Below are positions 34,344-46,402 of a stretch of 64,000 nt of DNA, in pieces. Numbering within the stretch: position 1 is the stretch's first letter; every line of letters begins with the position of its first letter. The position numbers were made by a program, and so were the translations under genes. Origin of the DNA: Isochrysis galbana (lineage: Eukaryota > Haptophyta > Isochrysidales > Isochrysidaceae); NCBI GenBank assembly GCA_018136815.1, contig CM030933.1, forward strand, positions 806,001 to 870,000. The letters run 5' to 3'. The notes beneath the pieces are model-generated. The model searched no databases. It saw only the letters and a list, made by a program, of their open reading frames with translations, and was not told the origin of the DNA.

Positions 34344-34580
34344 GAGGTAGAGGTGGGGGATATATTCAGTAGTGGGGGGAAAGAAAAACGTCGTCGGTAC
34401 ATCGGAGGGTCAGAATATCGTTTTCACGAGGAGGGCGAACGAAAATTTCCCCCCACCTCTTTGTCGCATTCGCGAATCGACATTCGTTAGGCTGCTCTCT
34501 TCTCTCTCATCGTTGGGCATTTATCGTTATAAGTTATAATCCTCGCACCCTCGACTTCTTGTTCTGCAGTCGCCCTGCGA

Positions 34581-34691
<111 letters not shown>

Positions 34692-35564
34692 GGCTCAGGC
34701 CAAAATATCCCGTTTTTTACCCCCATATATCCCGGGCACATATCCTTTTTATATCCCGCGCGACCCCCCAAATATCTTCGAAATATCCCGTTCTAATACG
34801 ACATATATCTCGTTTATATCCCGTGCGGCCCCCCAAATATCTTCGAAACATCCATATCCGGTTCAAAAATACGTCTTTTACGTATTACGTAATATAAGCC
34901 GAGTACCCTAGCTTTAAGACGTATATCTTTGTACAAAGCAATAGTGCTTACAATAAAGTACATAGTACTATGACACACATTCACATTCACATTCATTGCT
35001 CATTGCCATTGCCCACGACGCTTGCTCGTGTTATAGCGCAACATGATGAAGGTTTGGATCGTGGCTAACGGCTAACGGCCGACCCCTTCTTGTACAGCAG
35101 GGACTCGTCCGTGAGAGCAACGTGGTCGTTCGCGCTGTCGCTCTCGCTGTCCGTGCTGCCCTCGCTCTCCTCGTCCTCGTCCTCGTGGTCCTTGTCCTCG
35201 TGGCGCAGCATGCTGACCTGTGGGTGCGTGCGATCTGCAAACAAGTATTCACACTCACACTCTACACTGTGTAGTGTACTACACTCTCCCATTTATTACT
35301 GAAACACGCCATTTCACCTAATGGGGAGCAAGGGGGAGGGGGGGGGGGCTCATGGGCTCGCGTTCGCGTTCGCGCCAACGCGCCAACAGCCAACAGCCCC
35401 CCCCCCCCTGTATTCGCCCCCCTCCCCCCCCCCTGTATTCGCCCTTGGGCGCCCCCACCCCCCCCAAATATCCCGAGATATCCCGGATACCCCCCCAAAT
35501 ATCTTGTGGTATTTTGGACCACTGCAAATATCCCCGGGACTGTCTAGATATTTTGGCCTGAGCC
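34692..35564. mobile_element. 873-bp MITE-like TIR element, unit 2
   Basis: Same TIRs (34692-34709 and 35547-35564), same TA flanks and same interior as in unit 1. It therefore entered the unit before the unit was duplicated, not as an independent insertion. Confidence 0.75.
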
Positions 35565-37243
35565 TATCTCTCTCTCTCTCTCCGTCCTCCTCTCCTCGGC
35601 CGACGGCAGGAAGATTCGTCCAAAACATTCTCCGGTCCCAAGATATCTTGTGGGGGGTCGCTCTCCGCGCTCCGCGAGAGAAAGGACGCGATCTCGCTCC
35701 GGCTCCGGGATCGGCCATGCGCCCTCACACGCTGCCCCGCCGAGCCCTCGGTCCCTCGTCCCCCCGCGGCAGGTTCTTTCCCTCGGCGTGCCGTCCGTCG
35801 CCTCCGGCCGTTATATTATTCCTCCCCCCGCGAGGTTCTTCTCCTCCGCGCGCGGTTCGTTTCCTCCGGCCGTCGTTCGTCCCCCCCCCCCCCCCCGCGC
35901 GCTGTTTCCCCCCCCGCCCCCCGCTTCGATTCCTCTCGCGATTCCTTATTCGATGATTGCCTCCATCTCGTCCGTTCTTTTTCGCGATTCTCGCAGAGGG
36001 GGCACCGACATTTAACGTTAGTTTCGCCGCGGTTTCGGTGAAAAAAGAAAAAAAAGAAAGGAAGAACAAGAACGAATGGCACGCGCCTCGCGTCTCGCGT
36101 CTTGTTTCGTCGCCCCTTGCTCGTCGCTTGTCTAGAAAGAAGGTCTCGCCGCACATCGCCTTCTTCCTTCTTCCCCCCGCGCGAGTTTGGATCTCTCCTC
36201 GACCCTCCGCGTTGGCTTCAGCGGACGAGTTTCACTTTTAACGATAGTTCGAACCCTTCGTTTGCGTAGTTTTGCGCTCTCTTTCCGTATTTCTTCGCGC
36301 ATGACGAGCGATCGCGACCTCAGCCTTCGCTGCGCGCTCATATCTACATATTTTCTACGTATTGGGGTGAGATCCTCGCATATAAACGACATATCGTGAC
36401 GACATATTTGGGCACTTTTTTCTACATATTATGGCCTAGACCCCTACCTAGCCCCCAAGCAGGGCATTTCTTCTCACTCCCACGGTTGTGGGGGGTGGTA
36501 CCAAATGCAAATGCAAGCAAACAAACGACAAACGACCTGATCCCTAATACCAAATACCACGCCCGCCCTGCCCTAATCACTGATCCCCCCCCCCCCCCCC
36601 TCTATACCTATACTGAAATGTTCTATGTTCTCACGTTCGATCACGGTTGCGTTCTTTAACCCAATGGTGGTGGTGGCAAAATGGCAGGTGCTGGCCGCTA
36701 CCTACCCCTCCGACCGGCAAAGTTGAGGGGCAAAGCTGCGAAAAAGCCGAGCACCACAATAGCTGGCCCAGAAGTTGAGCTACATACACGTCAACGGGAA
36801 AAAGAAAAAAGCTCCATGTCCATGTTCAAGTACTACTATAAGATATAAGATTAGTCCCACCCTTCAACCTTGTGTTGGGTGTAGAGAGACTCGGAGCACA
36901 CGCGCTTAGGCGCGCGCGAGAGGGAGACAAGTCACACGTCCCTCTCGACGGGGTACACGGGGTACCACGTCTTAGCCCCAAGACTTTGGGGCCCAGTGAT
37001 AGATCACAGCATTGTGAAGATCAGATATCTGTTTTTTCAGTCCAAACAAAATGGCTGTTCCACCTCTCCTCCCGCTTCTCCCCTCTCCCCTTTTCTCTCC
37101 TCTCTCCCGTTTCCCCTCTTTCTGTCCTCTTCCCCGCTCCCAGCTTCTCCCCCTCCCCCGTCCCCTCCCCTCCCCTCTCCCCTCTCCCCTCCCCGCTCTT
37201 TCCTCTCTCCTCTCCCCCCAACGGCTTCGACCGCCTCAGCCGT

Positions 37244-40077
37244 TCAGCCCGCAAACGCACGCGCGTGCTCCGCGGACGAGCCCGGCGCACTGCCGGCGGG
37301 CGCCGTGCCCAGCCACAGCCTCCGCACGCGCTTTTCCCCGGCGGACGTCAGGTAGTAGTGCTTCACCTCGCGGTCGCTCTTGCCCCGCGGGTCGAGGCGG
37401 GCGCTCTCATCGAAACTCGGCTCGTCCGCATCCGTCAGCCCTAAGAGCGTCGACTGGACCTGACGCGTATGCAGCTGCGCCGGCGTGAAGCCACTGCACG
37501 TCTCTGACGGCTCGCTCGGCTTGTACTTTCCCGTCTGCAGCTGCTCCACGAACACACGCACTGGCAGCGCACTCTCCTTACACGTGGCTTGGTTGTCCCA
37601 CGCGACCAGGAGCAGCGCTTGCGCCAAGCCCCTTTTGCGTTGGGATGCCAAGTGCTGCTTGATCCAGTCATGGCCGAGGAGCTCACCGGGCTGTGCAGGC
37701 TCGAAATCGAGATTATTCACCATGTGCTGTGCGTGCTGCTTCTTCGGAACGACTGGCCGGGGTCCTTGGAACCCAGAAAACTTTCCAGGGAACTGCGTTG
37801 CTAGTGTAGCGCGCATCGTCAGACTCCGGCTTGCCATGCGGTCCCTCAGTTCGATGAGAAATGAGGGGTAAGACCGCAACGCATCAAAGTCGTGAGGGTA
37901 GGTCAGGATGGTCACGCGGCTGAAGCCGTTGGCCCGCAACTGTTGGTATGACTCGCCTGCTGAACGGCCCGCAGCCTGTATCAACTTTTCGACGGGCATG
38001 TACGGCGCAAGCGTCAGCACCATGTGCGTGGGGACACGCTTGCTGCTGCGGTAGGAGATGCCGCGGGCGAGCTGCGAGTAGCCAAAGACAAAGACGGGAG
38101 CCTCGGGAAACTTCTCATCGATTCGCTCCAGGATCATAGAGAACTTGCGCCCCCGTTCCTTGTTGCTGTCCTGCGGCGGATTTGGTGAGGGGCAGCGCTC
38201 AGCACACCAGCGGGTGTCGAGGCGTTTGGAGGGCCGCCGGAGGTGCGGAGCATTGGTGCGCATGTTCGCACCCATTCGCGTCCATAAGAGCGCCACTTGA
38301 TCTCGGCGCCCGACACTACGATGACGACCACGTTCCGATGTACGTCGAGTACCCGCTGCGCTTTGTCTGTCGTGTTCGCTTTAGCGTTGACTGCGGCGGT
38401 TGTGCAGTCGAGCAAGAGAGCGCGTGGTGCGCTTGCGGCCTGCGCATACACCTTCATCACTTTGGGTGAGATGTGTAAGTTGTGCTTGTTGAGTTCGCCC
38501 CTCTCCAAGAAGATGGGTTCTCCGTCGGCATCGTAGGGAGGCGCGAAGGACTCTGTGCCAATGTAGTCGTGAGTGGTTGTGGTGTACCAGATGCATTGGT
38601 GCGAGATGTCCGCCAAGCGGAGTCGCACCAGCCGGATGTAAATGGACAAGAGCGTCGCCGTCACTTCGAATTGGATCGCTGGCGGGATGGCCTTCCTCAG
38701 CCCCTCCATCGCCTTCTCGAGAGCAAGTGGGCGCTCCATTCCGTCGGGTAGGCCGGCGTCGGTGCGGTAAAAGTCATCAGCTTCGTCGACGACGAGGTTC
38801 CAACGGATCTGCCCCGCGACGTACCAGTCAGCTTCCTTGAGGAGACCTGTGGTCTTCCTGACAGCAGCAGCAGTGTTGTTTGCGACAACGCAGGCGCGCC
38901 CCTTACGAATCGCCTCAACCGCATGCTCGCGCGAGTGGCTTCCTTGGATGGTTGAAACATCGATGATCTCGAGGGTGTATGGGGTGGTGCCATCACCCTG
39001 TTCCATGCACTTGCGCATCTTCGCGGCGAGATCAATTCGGCCCGCAACACTTGTGGTGAATAGAACGCTGGGGATGTTGAGCTCATGGCACAAGATGATT
39101 TGGCACAATTTCATGGCTGTCTTGCGGCTCTGGCATTGGCCGCCACCCTGAAGGTCATGCGTGAACGAGGCGTGCGCAGTCAGCGCTGGGGCGATGGATT
39201 CTCGGCCGTCACCCTACGTCTTTGTGAAGGTGCGCTCACTCACCCACATACGGAAGGTGTGGCCAGTCTTCGAATTGAGGTTGTGGTAGGTCGTGAGCAA
39301 GAGGGCCTTCCAGTCGAATCGCACGTCCTTGATCAAGTTGGGCATGCTACAAATCACTTCAATGCACTTCTCGACAACATTGACGCCGGTGACGGCGAGC
39401 TGGTGCGATGCGTTCACCTCTGCGGCGGTATCAACGTCCGACAGCGTCAATGGGCCCACGGGGTCTCTGGTGGCGTTCAACTGATGCACATCTTCAATGT
39501 CGCTGTCACTCTCCGAGGACGAGCGACTCGATTGCTGCTGCTCAACGTGGCGAACGTCGAGTCCCGCCATACTCACGATCAATTTCAGCAGTGAGCGAAC
39601 AGATTCGGGTATGCATGCTCCTGGCGGGCAGCTTTGATTCAGAACTTGAGCGCTATCTTGGAGAGAACGCAGCAGCTTCTTGTCGTCGTCGGACATTGCC
39701 CCCTTTGTGGCCCGTTGAAGCTCTACAGTGGCTGTCCGAAGCAGCTTGATCACCTCGTCCATCGTTGGCATTCCCCTCTCTAGAGCAGAACACAAGGGAC
39801 TGAACGCCTTCGCGCGACGCGCTTGGTGTTGCACTTGGGCCTCACGCATATCCTCGATACAAGTACCATCTGCCGTGGCAGTGCGTGGTGCCTGCGGAGA
39901 GTTGAGCCTGCGTCGCGAATCACGCACCAGCAGATCATCAGGTGGGTCCGACGATGGTGTGGAGCCATTCACTCCAGCGCCTCTTTGAGCTATCGACCTC
40001 TTTCTTTGATGCTGAGGTTGCGTCGCGACGGCGGCATCTGACAGCCAGAACGGCGAGTGAGTGAGCAGCCTAGCCAC
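37244..40077 (-). CDS. DEAD-like helicase, array copy 3
   Basis: Exons 40077-39244, 39147-38272 and 38170-37244; same splice sites and about 878 residues. Protein equals copy 2 as far as I can see, including the four-residue deletion, so copies 2 and 3 are closer to each other than to copy 1. A single base, C against T, in exon 2 near 38374 agrees with copy 1 rather than copy 2, a hint of gene conversion or of independent mutation. Confidence 0.72.
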
Positions 40078-40483
40078 GTGCTTGTTCCCAAGGAGGCTAT
40101 GCGCGCACCCGGATGAGCTGCCCGCTGCCTCGCGGTGTCTTCAGGCGTAGTTTGCAGCGGTGAGACCGTCGAGTCCATCGTTCCCTGCGAAGGGCAGGCA
40201 GGAGGAGAGCAGCAGGGGACGGAGCAGCGGTCGGCTCTGCGCCGCCAGGCTCTGGGGAGGGGGCGCACGGGCAGGGGGCGAGGGCGGCGGGGAGCTCGGC
40301 GATGCGAGCAGTTCCTGAGACGCGCTTCTGAGCGCTCAGCACGTCGGCGGGCGAGGGTGCACCTGCAGGCTGGCAGCAGAGCTCCGTCGACCCCCGGGAG
40401 AGAAGGTGCACGCGATGGAGAGGGATGCTGACTGAAAGCGTGGGTGTTCCACGTGCTATGTTTAGAGATGTTCTCTTTGGGTG

Positions 40484-40584
<101 letters not shown>

Positions 40585-40664
40585 GGGACTCATCCGGAGG
40601 ACAGACGGACCTGCGGAGCTTCCGTCCGGACCGCCGGACTCGTCGTCTAGAATCCCTCTGCAGT

Positions 40665-40976
40665 GGGCAGTTGTCTTAGGAGCGGTGGGCAGTTGTCTTA
40701 CTTAGGAGCGGTGGGCAGTTGTCTTAGGAGTTAGGAGCGGTGGCAGTTGTCTTGGAGCGGTGGGCAGTTGTCTTAGGAGTTAGCAGCGGTGGGCAGTTGT
40801 CTTAGGAGTTAGGGACAGTTGTAGGAGTTAGGATTAGGAGCGGTGGGCAGTTGTCTTAGGGCAGTTGTCTTACTTAGGAGCGGTGGGCAGTTGTCTAAGG
40901 AGCGGTGGGCAGTTGTCTTAGGAGCGGTGGGCAGTTGTCTTAGGCTAAGATCTTAGGAGCGGTGGGCAGCTTTCTG
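40665..40976 (+). repeat. GGGCAGTTG minisatellite, unit 3, rearranged
   Basis: Shorter and more irregular than in units 1 and 2, with GGAGTTAGGAGCGG spacers like those in the fourth piece, plus truncated copies (GGGACAGTTG, GGTGGCAGTTG). Confidence 0.93.
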
Positions 40977-41274
40977 AGGTAGAGGTGGGGGATATGATGA
41001 ATAGACAAACCGGGCTGAAATCCACACCAACTCACCGGGGCAGGAAAATGGCCTCTAGAGGGGAGTTGTTCGTGGACCCCCCCAATTTTTTTTTTCCTCG
41101 AGGGGCATCGACCCCCGCTCTTTCTCGCGCATATCAGGCCCCCGCGCCCACCGAGTCACAAGTGGTAGCAGCACTACCAGTGAAAGTGAAAAGGTCGTTT
41201 GCCTTCATTTGGTACCCCTCGTTTCCAAATACGCGATGCGCCGGTATAAAAGAAATCCCCTCCCGTGGGGACTC

Positions 41275-41941
41275 TCACCCTACCATGAGCCCCCCCGCGA
41301 GCACCCCTAAGGAGAGGCCCAGGAGCACCCCGTACGCGACGAGAACGGCGTCGCCTTGGCTCGGCATGAGGGCGCGCCCCGAGAGGGCCTGGTAGACGCC
41401 CACGCCGAGCACGGCGTAGCCCGTCCCCTTGTGCGCGACCCGCCACACGGCGCGGCGTGCGGTGCGGGCGCCGGGCGTGCCGCGCACGAGCGCGTTGAGC
41501 GGCTGCAGCAGGGCGAGGGCGAAGGCGACGATCCCGAGCGTGTGATGGGGGTGCGAGAAGTGGCGCCCTCGGGGCACCGACGCGACGGCGAGCGCGACGC
41601 CGGCGGCGGCCACCGCAAGCCCGCTTCCCTGAGAGAGCGGGGGGGGGGTGCCTTGTTTCGTGGGAGGGAGGGCCGATGGGGGGGGGGGGCGAGGAGGGAG
41701 AAACACACCTGCACCACGCGATGCACACGGAGCCAGCGGCCGCCGGTGAGCCGGGAGCGCCAAGCGAGCGAGAAAAAGGCGCCCGAGGGGAGGAGCACGC
41801 CCCACGCGACGGACATGAGCACACCGTGGGCGAGCAGCGGCAGGGTGGGCGGGGACGCGGAGGAAGGGGGCGAGGACGCGGGGGAGGAAGGGGGCGAGGG
41901 CGCGGAGATAGGAGATAGGGAGGTCGCCCGATGGAAGCTGG
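41275..41941 (-). CDS. Cytochrome b561-like transmembrane protein (5' end unresolved)
   Basis: Two exons are clear: about 41941-41709 and 41628-41275, with an 80-nt phase-0 intron (CAG|GTGTGT ... CTCTCAG|GGAAGC). After a Ser/Pro linker the protein reads LPLLAHGVLMSVAWGVLLPS, then WLRVHRVVQ, then HFSHPHHTLGIVAFALALLQ, then WRVAHKGTGYAVLGVGVYQA. The four histidine-bearing helices and the HG.LM..AWG..LP.G box match eukaryotic b561 domains, often preceded by a DOMON domain, which bind two haems and move electrons across a membrane, commonly from ascorbate. No DOMON part is seen upstream, where the frame is stopped near 41956. Either further 5' exons exist or the gene is truncated. Confidence 0.6.
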
Positions 41942-42331
41942 CTCAACGTCTCGTACTGGGCGGACGAGGTGGGGCCCGGCAACTGGGGCTGGAGGGCGGT
42001 CAACGCCTCGTGCAACGCGACCAAGTTCTCCTACTTGATACCAGACGACCCGAAAGCACAAGACAAGCGCCGTGAAGACGTCGACCTGAAGGCGATCGGG
42101 TGGACGCACCCGGTGCGCTCGCTCGACGTCGAGTGCAGTGCGGACTCCGTGGAAACACCAACACAGCTGGCACTCCGCTTCATCTTCGGCAAAGTAATGC
42201 TGATCGCCTTGTTGGTCACGCTTGGGGTCGTCGCCGCGCTCGTGGCGGTGGTCGTCTTTGTCATCAGGACCGTGACCAAGCGATTATCCACAGCGAATGC
42301 AAACTCAGGAGACTCCCCCTCCCCCCCATGA
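41912..42331 (+). CDS. Terminal exon of a single-pass membrane protein (unidentified)
   Basis: Frame open after a TAG at 41909. It reads SWLNVSYWADEVGPGNWGWR, then NASCNATKFSYLIPDD with possible N-glycosylation sites (NVS, NAS, NAT). A strong membrane helix, VMLIALLVTLGVVAALVAVV, is followed by basic residues and a short tail, as in a type I membrane protein. Upstream exons would have to lie in the region occupied on the other strand by the b561 gene, so either the genes overlap or this is a displaced fragment. Family not recognised. Confidence 0.4.
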   Translation, partial: EIGRSPDGSWLNVSYWADEVGPGNWGWRAVNASCNATKFSYLIPDDPKAQDKRREDVDLKAIGWTHPVRSLDVECSADSVETPTQLALRFIFGKVMLIALLVTLGVVAALVAVVVFVIRTVTKRLSTANANSGDSPSPP

Positions 42332-42651
42332 GGCAAGCGCATCGCGTTTGTTTCGAACCGAACGTTGGACTAAAAAAAAATGGGCATATGGGTTGGTGAG
42401 CTAGGCCCGGTGTCCTAGGACCGAGCTTTTTTGTATTTGATGTTGCTCGGCCAGAGTCCCCACGGGAGGGGAAGAAACCCTGAGGGAAAGGAGACCAAAT
42501 GAAGGCAAGCCGCCTAACAAATGCTCTTAGACATTGCGCTCCAGCTGGGCGCGCCCCCCCGCTCCCCGCTCCCCCCCCTCCTTTTGCGAGCCCTCACTGT
42601 CCACCGTGTAGCTAGCGCTTGGGGGTGGCGCCGTAAGTAAGATGTGCTTCG
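42332..42651. other. Short intergenic stretch
   Basis: Contains a C/T-rich piece near 42555. Nothing else recognised. Confidence 0.4.
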
Positions 42652-43235
42652 CTATGTAGCGACGGCAGAGGATTTTGTCACAGATTGGGCATGCCGTACT
42701 TGATGTTCGAACGAGAAATCTTGCTGCTTGCTGCGCATGAAACGGCGCTTAATGCTGTCCATGACTACCTCGTCTACGCCCGACTCCTTAAGAGCGTTGA
42801 TGAGGCATGGCGTTCTATAATTCTTAGAGTTCGTTTTACGCTCGTAAAGTTGGATCCTCTCGAGTATCGGGAGCGCGTATTTGCGAGATTTTTCGCACCC
42901 AATCACGTCGAAATCAATCCACCACTTCAGAAATTCACCTCCTGGGCGGGACCACCCACCATCTTGACTCACTGCACGAATCTCCATCGTCAATGGACCA
43001 TTGGCGCTCTCTATCTATGAGATCCTCGGTAGATTCGAAGTCGCTACCGATAGACGATAGACTCGTAGCCACCCCCCTCTTCCTCCTCGAGGTAATGGCC
43101 GTTAATGAGACGATCAATGTAGGCTGTAGTGAGCGTGCGATACTCAGTACGCGTCGTCCGACGTCGACCCGAGCCAATGGGCACAGTTAGTTTCGCAATG
43201 TATTTTTGGTGCAGAGCCGAGTCTGCATATCGCAT
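42652..43235 (-). pseudogene. Frame-disrupted ORF, unknown family
   Basis: Three overlapping minus-strand frames read as one broken protein: RYADSALHQKYIAKL.. to YIDRLINGHYLEEEEGGGYE (43235-43044), then SDFESTEDLIDRERQWSIDD, then GGEFLKWWIDFDVIGCEKSR, YERKTNSKNYRTPCLINALK and ESGVDEVVMDSIKRRFMRSK (ending 42652). The pieces follow in order with changes of frame, so two frameshifts or tiny introns must separate them. The CLINALKESGV stretch is reminiscent of a conserved block in proteins of large DNA viruses and Maverick-like elements, but I cannot confirm this. Confidence 0.4.
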
Positions 43236-43849
43236 ATCGTTTCATAATGTGAGCCATCTCAAGAGCAGACTCTACGACGAAACGCGCGCTGGATGGTGGA
43301 GGGCCCGAGCGCGTAAACCCTTCTACACGCTACACGCAGCTGGCGGTTCCAGCGCCGTTTATCGTTTATTTATCCCTGCCAGAGGCATTTTGCTAAGAAG
43401 CGCCGTAGCGGAACTCTCCATCGATGGCCACTGATTGTTGACATGGTGGTTGGTGCTCTTTGATCTTTGATATAAAGATAAGGGAGAGAATTTTTTTCCC
43501 GACGTCCCACTTTGGTAGAAGTTAAAAAGCTCGACCGAACACCCCTCATTGGCCCCCTCGCTGCTCCGTAGCCGTTCACTAGCGCAAACTAAAGCCCTCT
43601 GGTCATCGCCGCTCTGAAAGAATTAATAAGTAGTATTGCTTGTTGTTACGCAGCACGTGTGTCCTATCGAATCGCACCACTTCTTGGCGAACGTTTTCTC
43701 GGTCCAATTTTGAAAAATGACCTTCGAATCATTTGACCCAGAGCGAACGAGACTTGAACTTCCATATGAAACTACCCAACCCAACCCAACCCCCAATGCC
43801 AATGCACCTCGCCCTCCCGCGCGCACACACTCGCGCGCGCGCGCGCGCC
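43236..43849. other. Intergenic stretch
   Basis: No gene seen. TCGAATCGCACCACTTCTTG at 43667 recurs as TCGAATCGCACCATTTCTTG at 54681, possibly ends of a dispersed repeat. A CG-rich run lies at 43820-43845. Confidence 0.45.
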
Positions 43850-46402
43850 TCACAATTCCCTGGGGCGCTTGCGTGAGTTGACCATTGGTAGGCTGAACGA
43901 CCGTGAGTACTGGAGGATCCCAGTGAGTCCTTTGGCCACGGACAGGAGCTGTGCAACGGCATCATCACTCACGTTGACACGACGGAGTATGAACTTTGCG
44001 GCATCAGAGATGCGCGTGTGGTAACTGTCGGTGGACGCATCCACGATGGCATCGATACACTTAAGGGCGACGCGAATGGACCATTGGCACCGTTGCATCA
44101 TGCTAGCAAGAAGTAGTACTCCCCATTTGCGGGAGGAGGAGTGCGAACGGATCGCTTTGACCAACTCGTCGGCGAGTACTTCTTCCTCGGGAAGTATGGC
44201 ATCGGACGGGTCGAGGAGAGAGAAAATAGCCATGAGGTGAGCGTAGTGCGAAGGCTTCTGATTCCTTCGATTCATCTCTTGTGTGAGTGTGGTGATGTAG
44301 CAAGGTGAAGCACGTAGTACATGCCTGAGTGGTGGCGCCATACGCACGAGTCGCAGCAAGCAGGCGCTCACACAAGGGCGGAAGGTGGTGTGTGCGCTGT
44401 TGAGAGCTTTGAGTAGCCTCCATGCGCCTCGTGCGCGCTCCCATTCGTCGATGGTGCCGTATGTACCGGCGAGGAGCTCGAGCCCTCGTATGAGCTCTGG
44501 CATGGTGTTACCAGCAGGGGCCTCGAGCGCATCGAGCAGCAGTGTCACAGCGCCACATTTGGCAGCTTGGCGACGTGCCTCGCTCAGCACACACAGCCTG
44601 GAGATGGCTTCCGCGATGCTCGTGGTGTGGATCCGATCTTCAGTACCGTCCGCTTTGCTCAGGCGGGTGAGCAACGGCACTGTGCTACACAACTGGCTCA
44701 CAACAAAGCGTGAGTAGTGCATCCCGCTCATCACCATCACATGGGCGAGTGACGCAAGTGAAAGTAGCGCATAGAACGAAGAGGCAGATGCTTCGAAGTC
44801 TTCCTGGATGCTCATGCATTGTATGAACACACGGATCCCTCCGACGCGCACTACTTGTGCCGCAGCACCGGGGCGAGACCTACAGAGACGCTGGAGCATG
44901 AGGTTGCCCGTATTAATGACATTGAATTTTCTATTCTGTCGAGCCTCATCGACGACGCGCACCACCATGGGTCCGACAGGGCGCTCGGACATCACATCGA
45001 GCCACTCGTTGTGTACCGTCCCACACATGAGGACACGCAACGCGGAAACGGCTGTCTTGCCGCCCAGTCGAGGCAGTATCATCGAAACGATGCGTAGAGC
45101 GCTCTCCTTGTCCGAGAGCAGTTTCATCGAGCACATAGTCGCCAGCGCGTTGTTGACATAACTCTCCGTCTTCGTGTGGACGGGTGTGAAGGAAAGGATC
45201 TCCTCGATGAAGCCATACCCTTCGACGAGGACCAAGGCAGCCTCAGGGATGCTAGAGAGGAGACGGAGAACCTGCATGCCACAGACTTCTGAAGAAGGAC
45301 AACCCAAAAGGCGCAAGGCCGTCGTGACAACCCTCCCAAAGGTCTGCCCGTCGAGTAAGACACTCACATTGCAACGCGTGATGTGGATGAAGAGTGTAAG
45401 GATGTCAGTGCACAGCTCGATTGATGCGTCAGGGCACACTCGTATGATTCGCTCGAGACCAGAAGGGAGGAGGATGTCCTTGACCACGGAGGGAGCTGCA
45501 CTGACTAGTCGCAGGAGGCATGCGACACCGAGACCTGGTAGCCCGTCCAAGCCGCTCTCGATGAGACGCAGCACAATGTCCACCCCACCCAAATCACACA
45601 CAAGGTTCGGCGCGTGGCTACAGAAGACGATGAGGGCTTGAGCGGCGTGGGTCGACTCAGCGACGTCGAGTACCTCGCGTGCGAGAATGACAAGGACCGC
45701 TCCGACCAGCCCATGCTGAGTCATGAGCGATATGTCTGAAGGAGGTCGTGAGAACGTTGCAGAGACGAGGGCGCGCATCGCAAACGGCTTCTCCTCCGTG
45801 TGCACCAGCATGCGTATCCGGATAGCCTCACAGATGGCGTTGAAACGGATCAGCGGCTCATTCTCACGTGTGTGTACCAACAAGGAGCTCATCGCCAACC
45901 AGGCGACACGGCCACGGCTAGTGCCTGCAAGTAGAGGCAGAAGAAGGCTGACAAGAGGCGAGCTGATCCAAGAGGGGAGCCTCTCTTCACCCGTCTGAAC
46001 GAGTACATCGTGGAAGATGCCGCAACATGCGGTAAGTATGTCGTCGTCCTGTGAGCTGCCCAGAATCTTGATGAGCGAGACGTAGTCCGCATACGAAGGT
46101 GACCATCTGGTGTACAGATGATTCGAGTGCAGGGCAGCTGCAGCGAGTGAGGCAATCCTGAGATCTGTGTGTGAGAGGATGCCCCAGAGGGAGAGCATCG
46201 AGAGAGGTGAGATCACTTCTCGTTCCCTGGCCACTGGAGGTCGGAGCAACCCATGTGGTATACCGGCGTCATCGGAGAACCTCTCGATGTACAGACATGC
46301 CGCCTTCCTGGACGGGAGCAGGACACCCTCATCGACCATCGTGACAACACAGTGTCGCCTCTGCGAAACCGGTAGGAATCTCCTCTGAAAAAAACTGACC
46401 AC
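43850..46402 (-). CDS. Armadillo/HEAT-like repeat protein
   Basis: Intronless frame of 850 residues, all-helical, with recurrent armadillo-type segments: DLGGVDIVLRLIESGLDGLP, VGGIRVFIQCMSIQ, CGAVTLLLDALEAP, each followed by a helix rich in A/L. It ends NSRKRPREL, a possible nuclear localisation signal. No other domain is seen. Armadillo proteins are binding scaffolds (importin alpha, beta-catenin type); the partner is unknown. It lies in the island between array units 3 and 4. Its ATG is 50 bp from the point where helicase-unit sequence resumes (46452), so the DNA upstream of it is the 5' flank of the array helicase in the same orientation. Confidence 0.75.
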   Translation of the reverse strand: MVSFFQRRFLPVSQRRHCVVTMVDEGVLLPSRKAACLYIERFSDDAGIPHGLLRPPVAREREVISPLSMLSLWGILSHTDLRIASLAAAALHSNHLYTRWSPSYADYVSLIKILGSSQDDDILTACCGIFHDVLVQTGEERLPSWISSPLVSLLLPLLAGTSRGRVAWLAMSSLLVHTRENEPLIRFNAICEAIRIRMLVHTEEKPFAMRALVSATFSRPPSDISLMTQHGLVGAVLVILAREVLDVAESTHAAQALIVFCSHAPNLVCDLGGVDIVLRLIESGLDGLPGLGVACLLRLVSAAPSVVKDILLPSGLERIIRVCPDASIELCTDILTLFIHITRCNVSVLLDGQTFGRVVTTALRLLGCPSSEVCGMQVLRLLSSIPEAALVLVEGYGFIEEILSFTPVHTKTESYVNNALATMCSMKLLSDKESALRIVSMILPRLGGKTAVSALRVLMCGTVHNEWLDVMSERPVGPMVVRVVDEARQNRKFNVINTGNLMLQRLCRSRPGAAAQVVRVGGIRVFIQCMSIQEDFEASASSFYALLSLASLAHVMVMSGMHYSRFVVSQLCSTVPLLTRLSKADGTEDRIHTTSIAEAISRLCVLSEARRQAAKCGAVTLLLDALEAPAGNTMPELIRGLELLAGTYGTIDEWERARGAWRLLKALNSAHTTFRPCVSACLLRLVRMAPPLRHVLRASPCYITTLTQEMNRRNQKPSHYAHLMAIFSLLDPSDAILPEEEVLADELVKAIRSHSSSRKWGVLLLASMMQRCQWSIRVALKCIDAIVDASTDSYHTRISDAAKFILRRVNVSDDAVAQLLSVAKGLTGILQYSRSFSLPMVNSRKRPREL

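Noticed and set aside
43820..43846. CG-rich run as a regulatory island of the armadillo gene
   Set aside because: It lies at the 3' end of that gene and is a simple (CG)n stretch.
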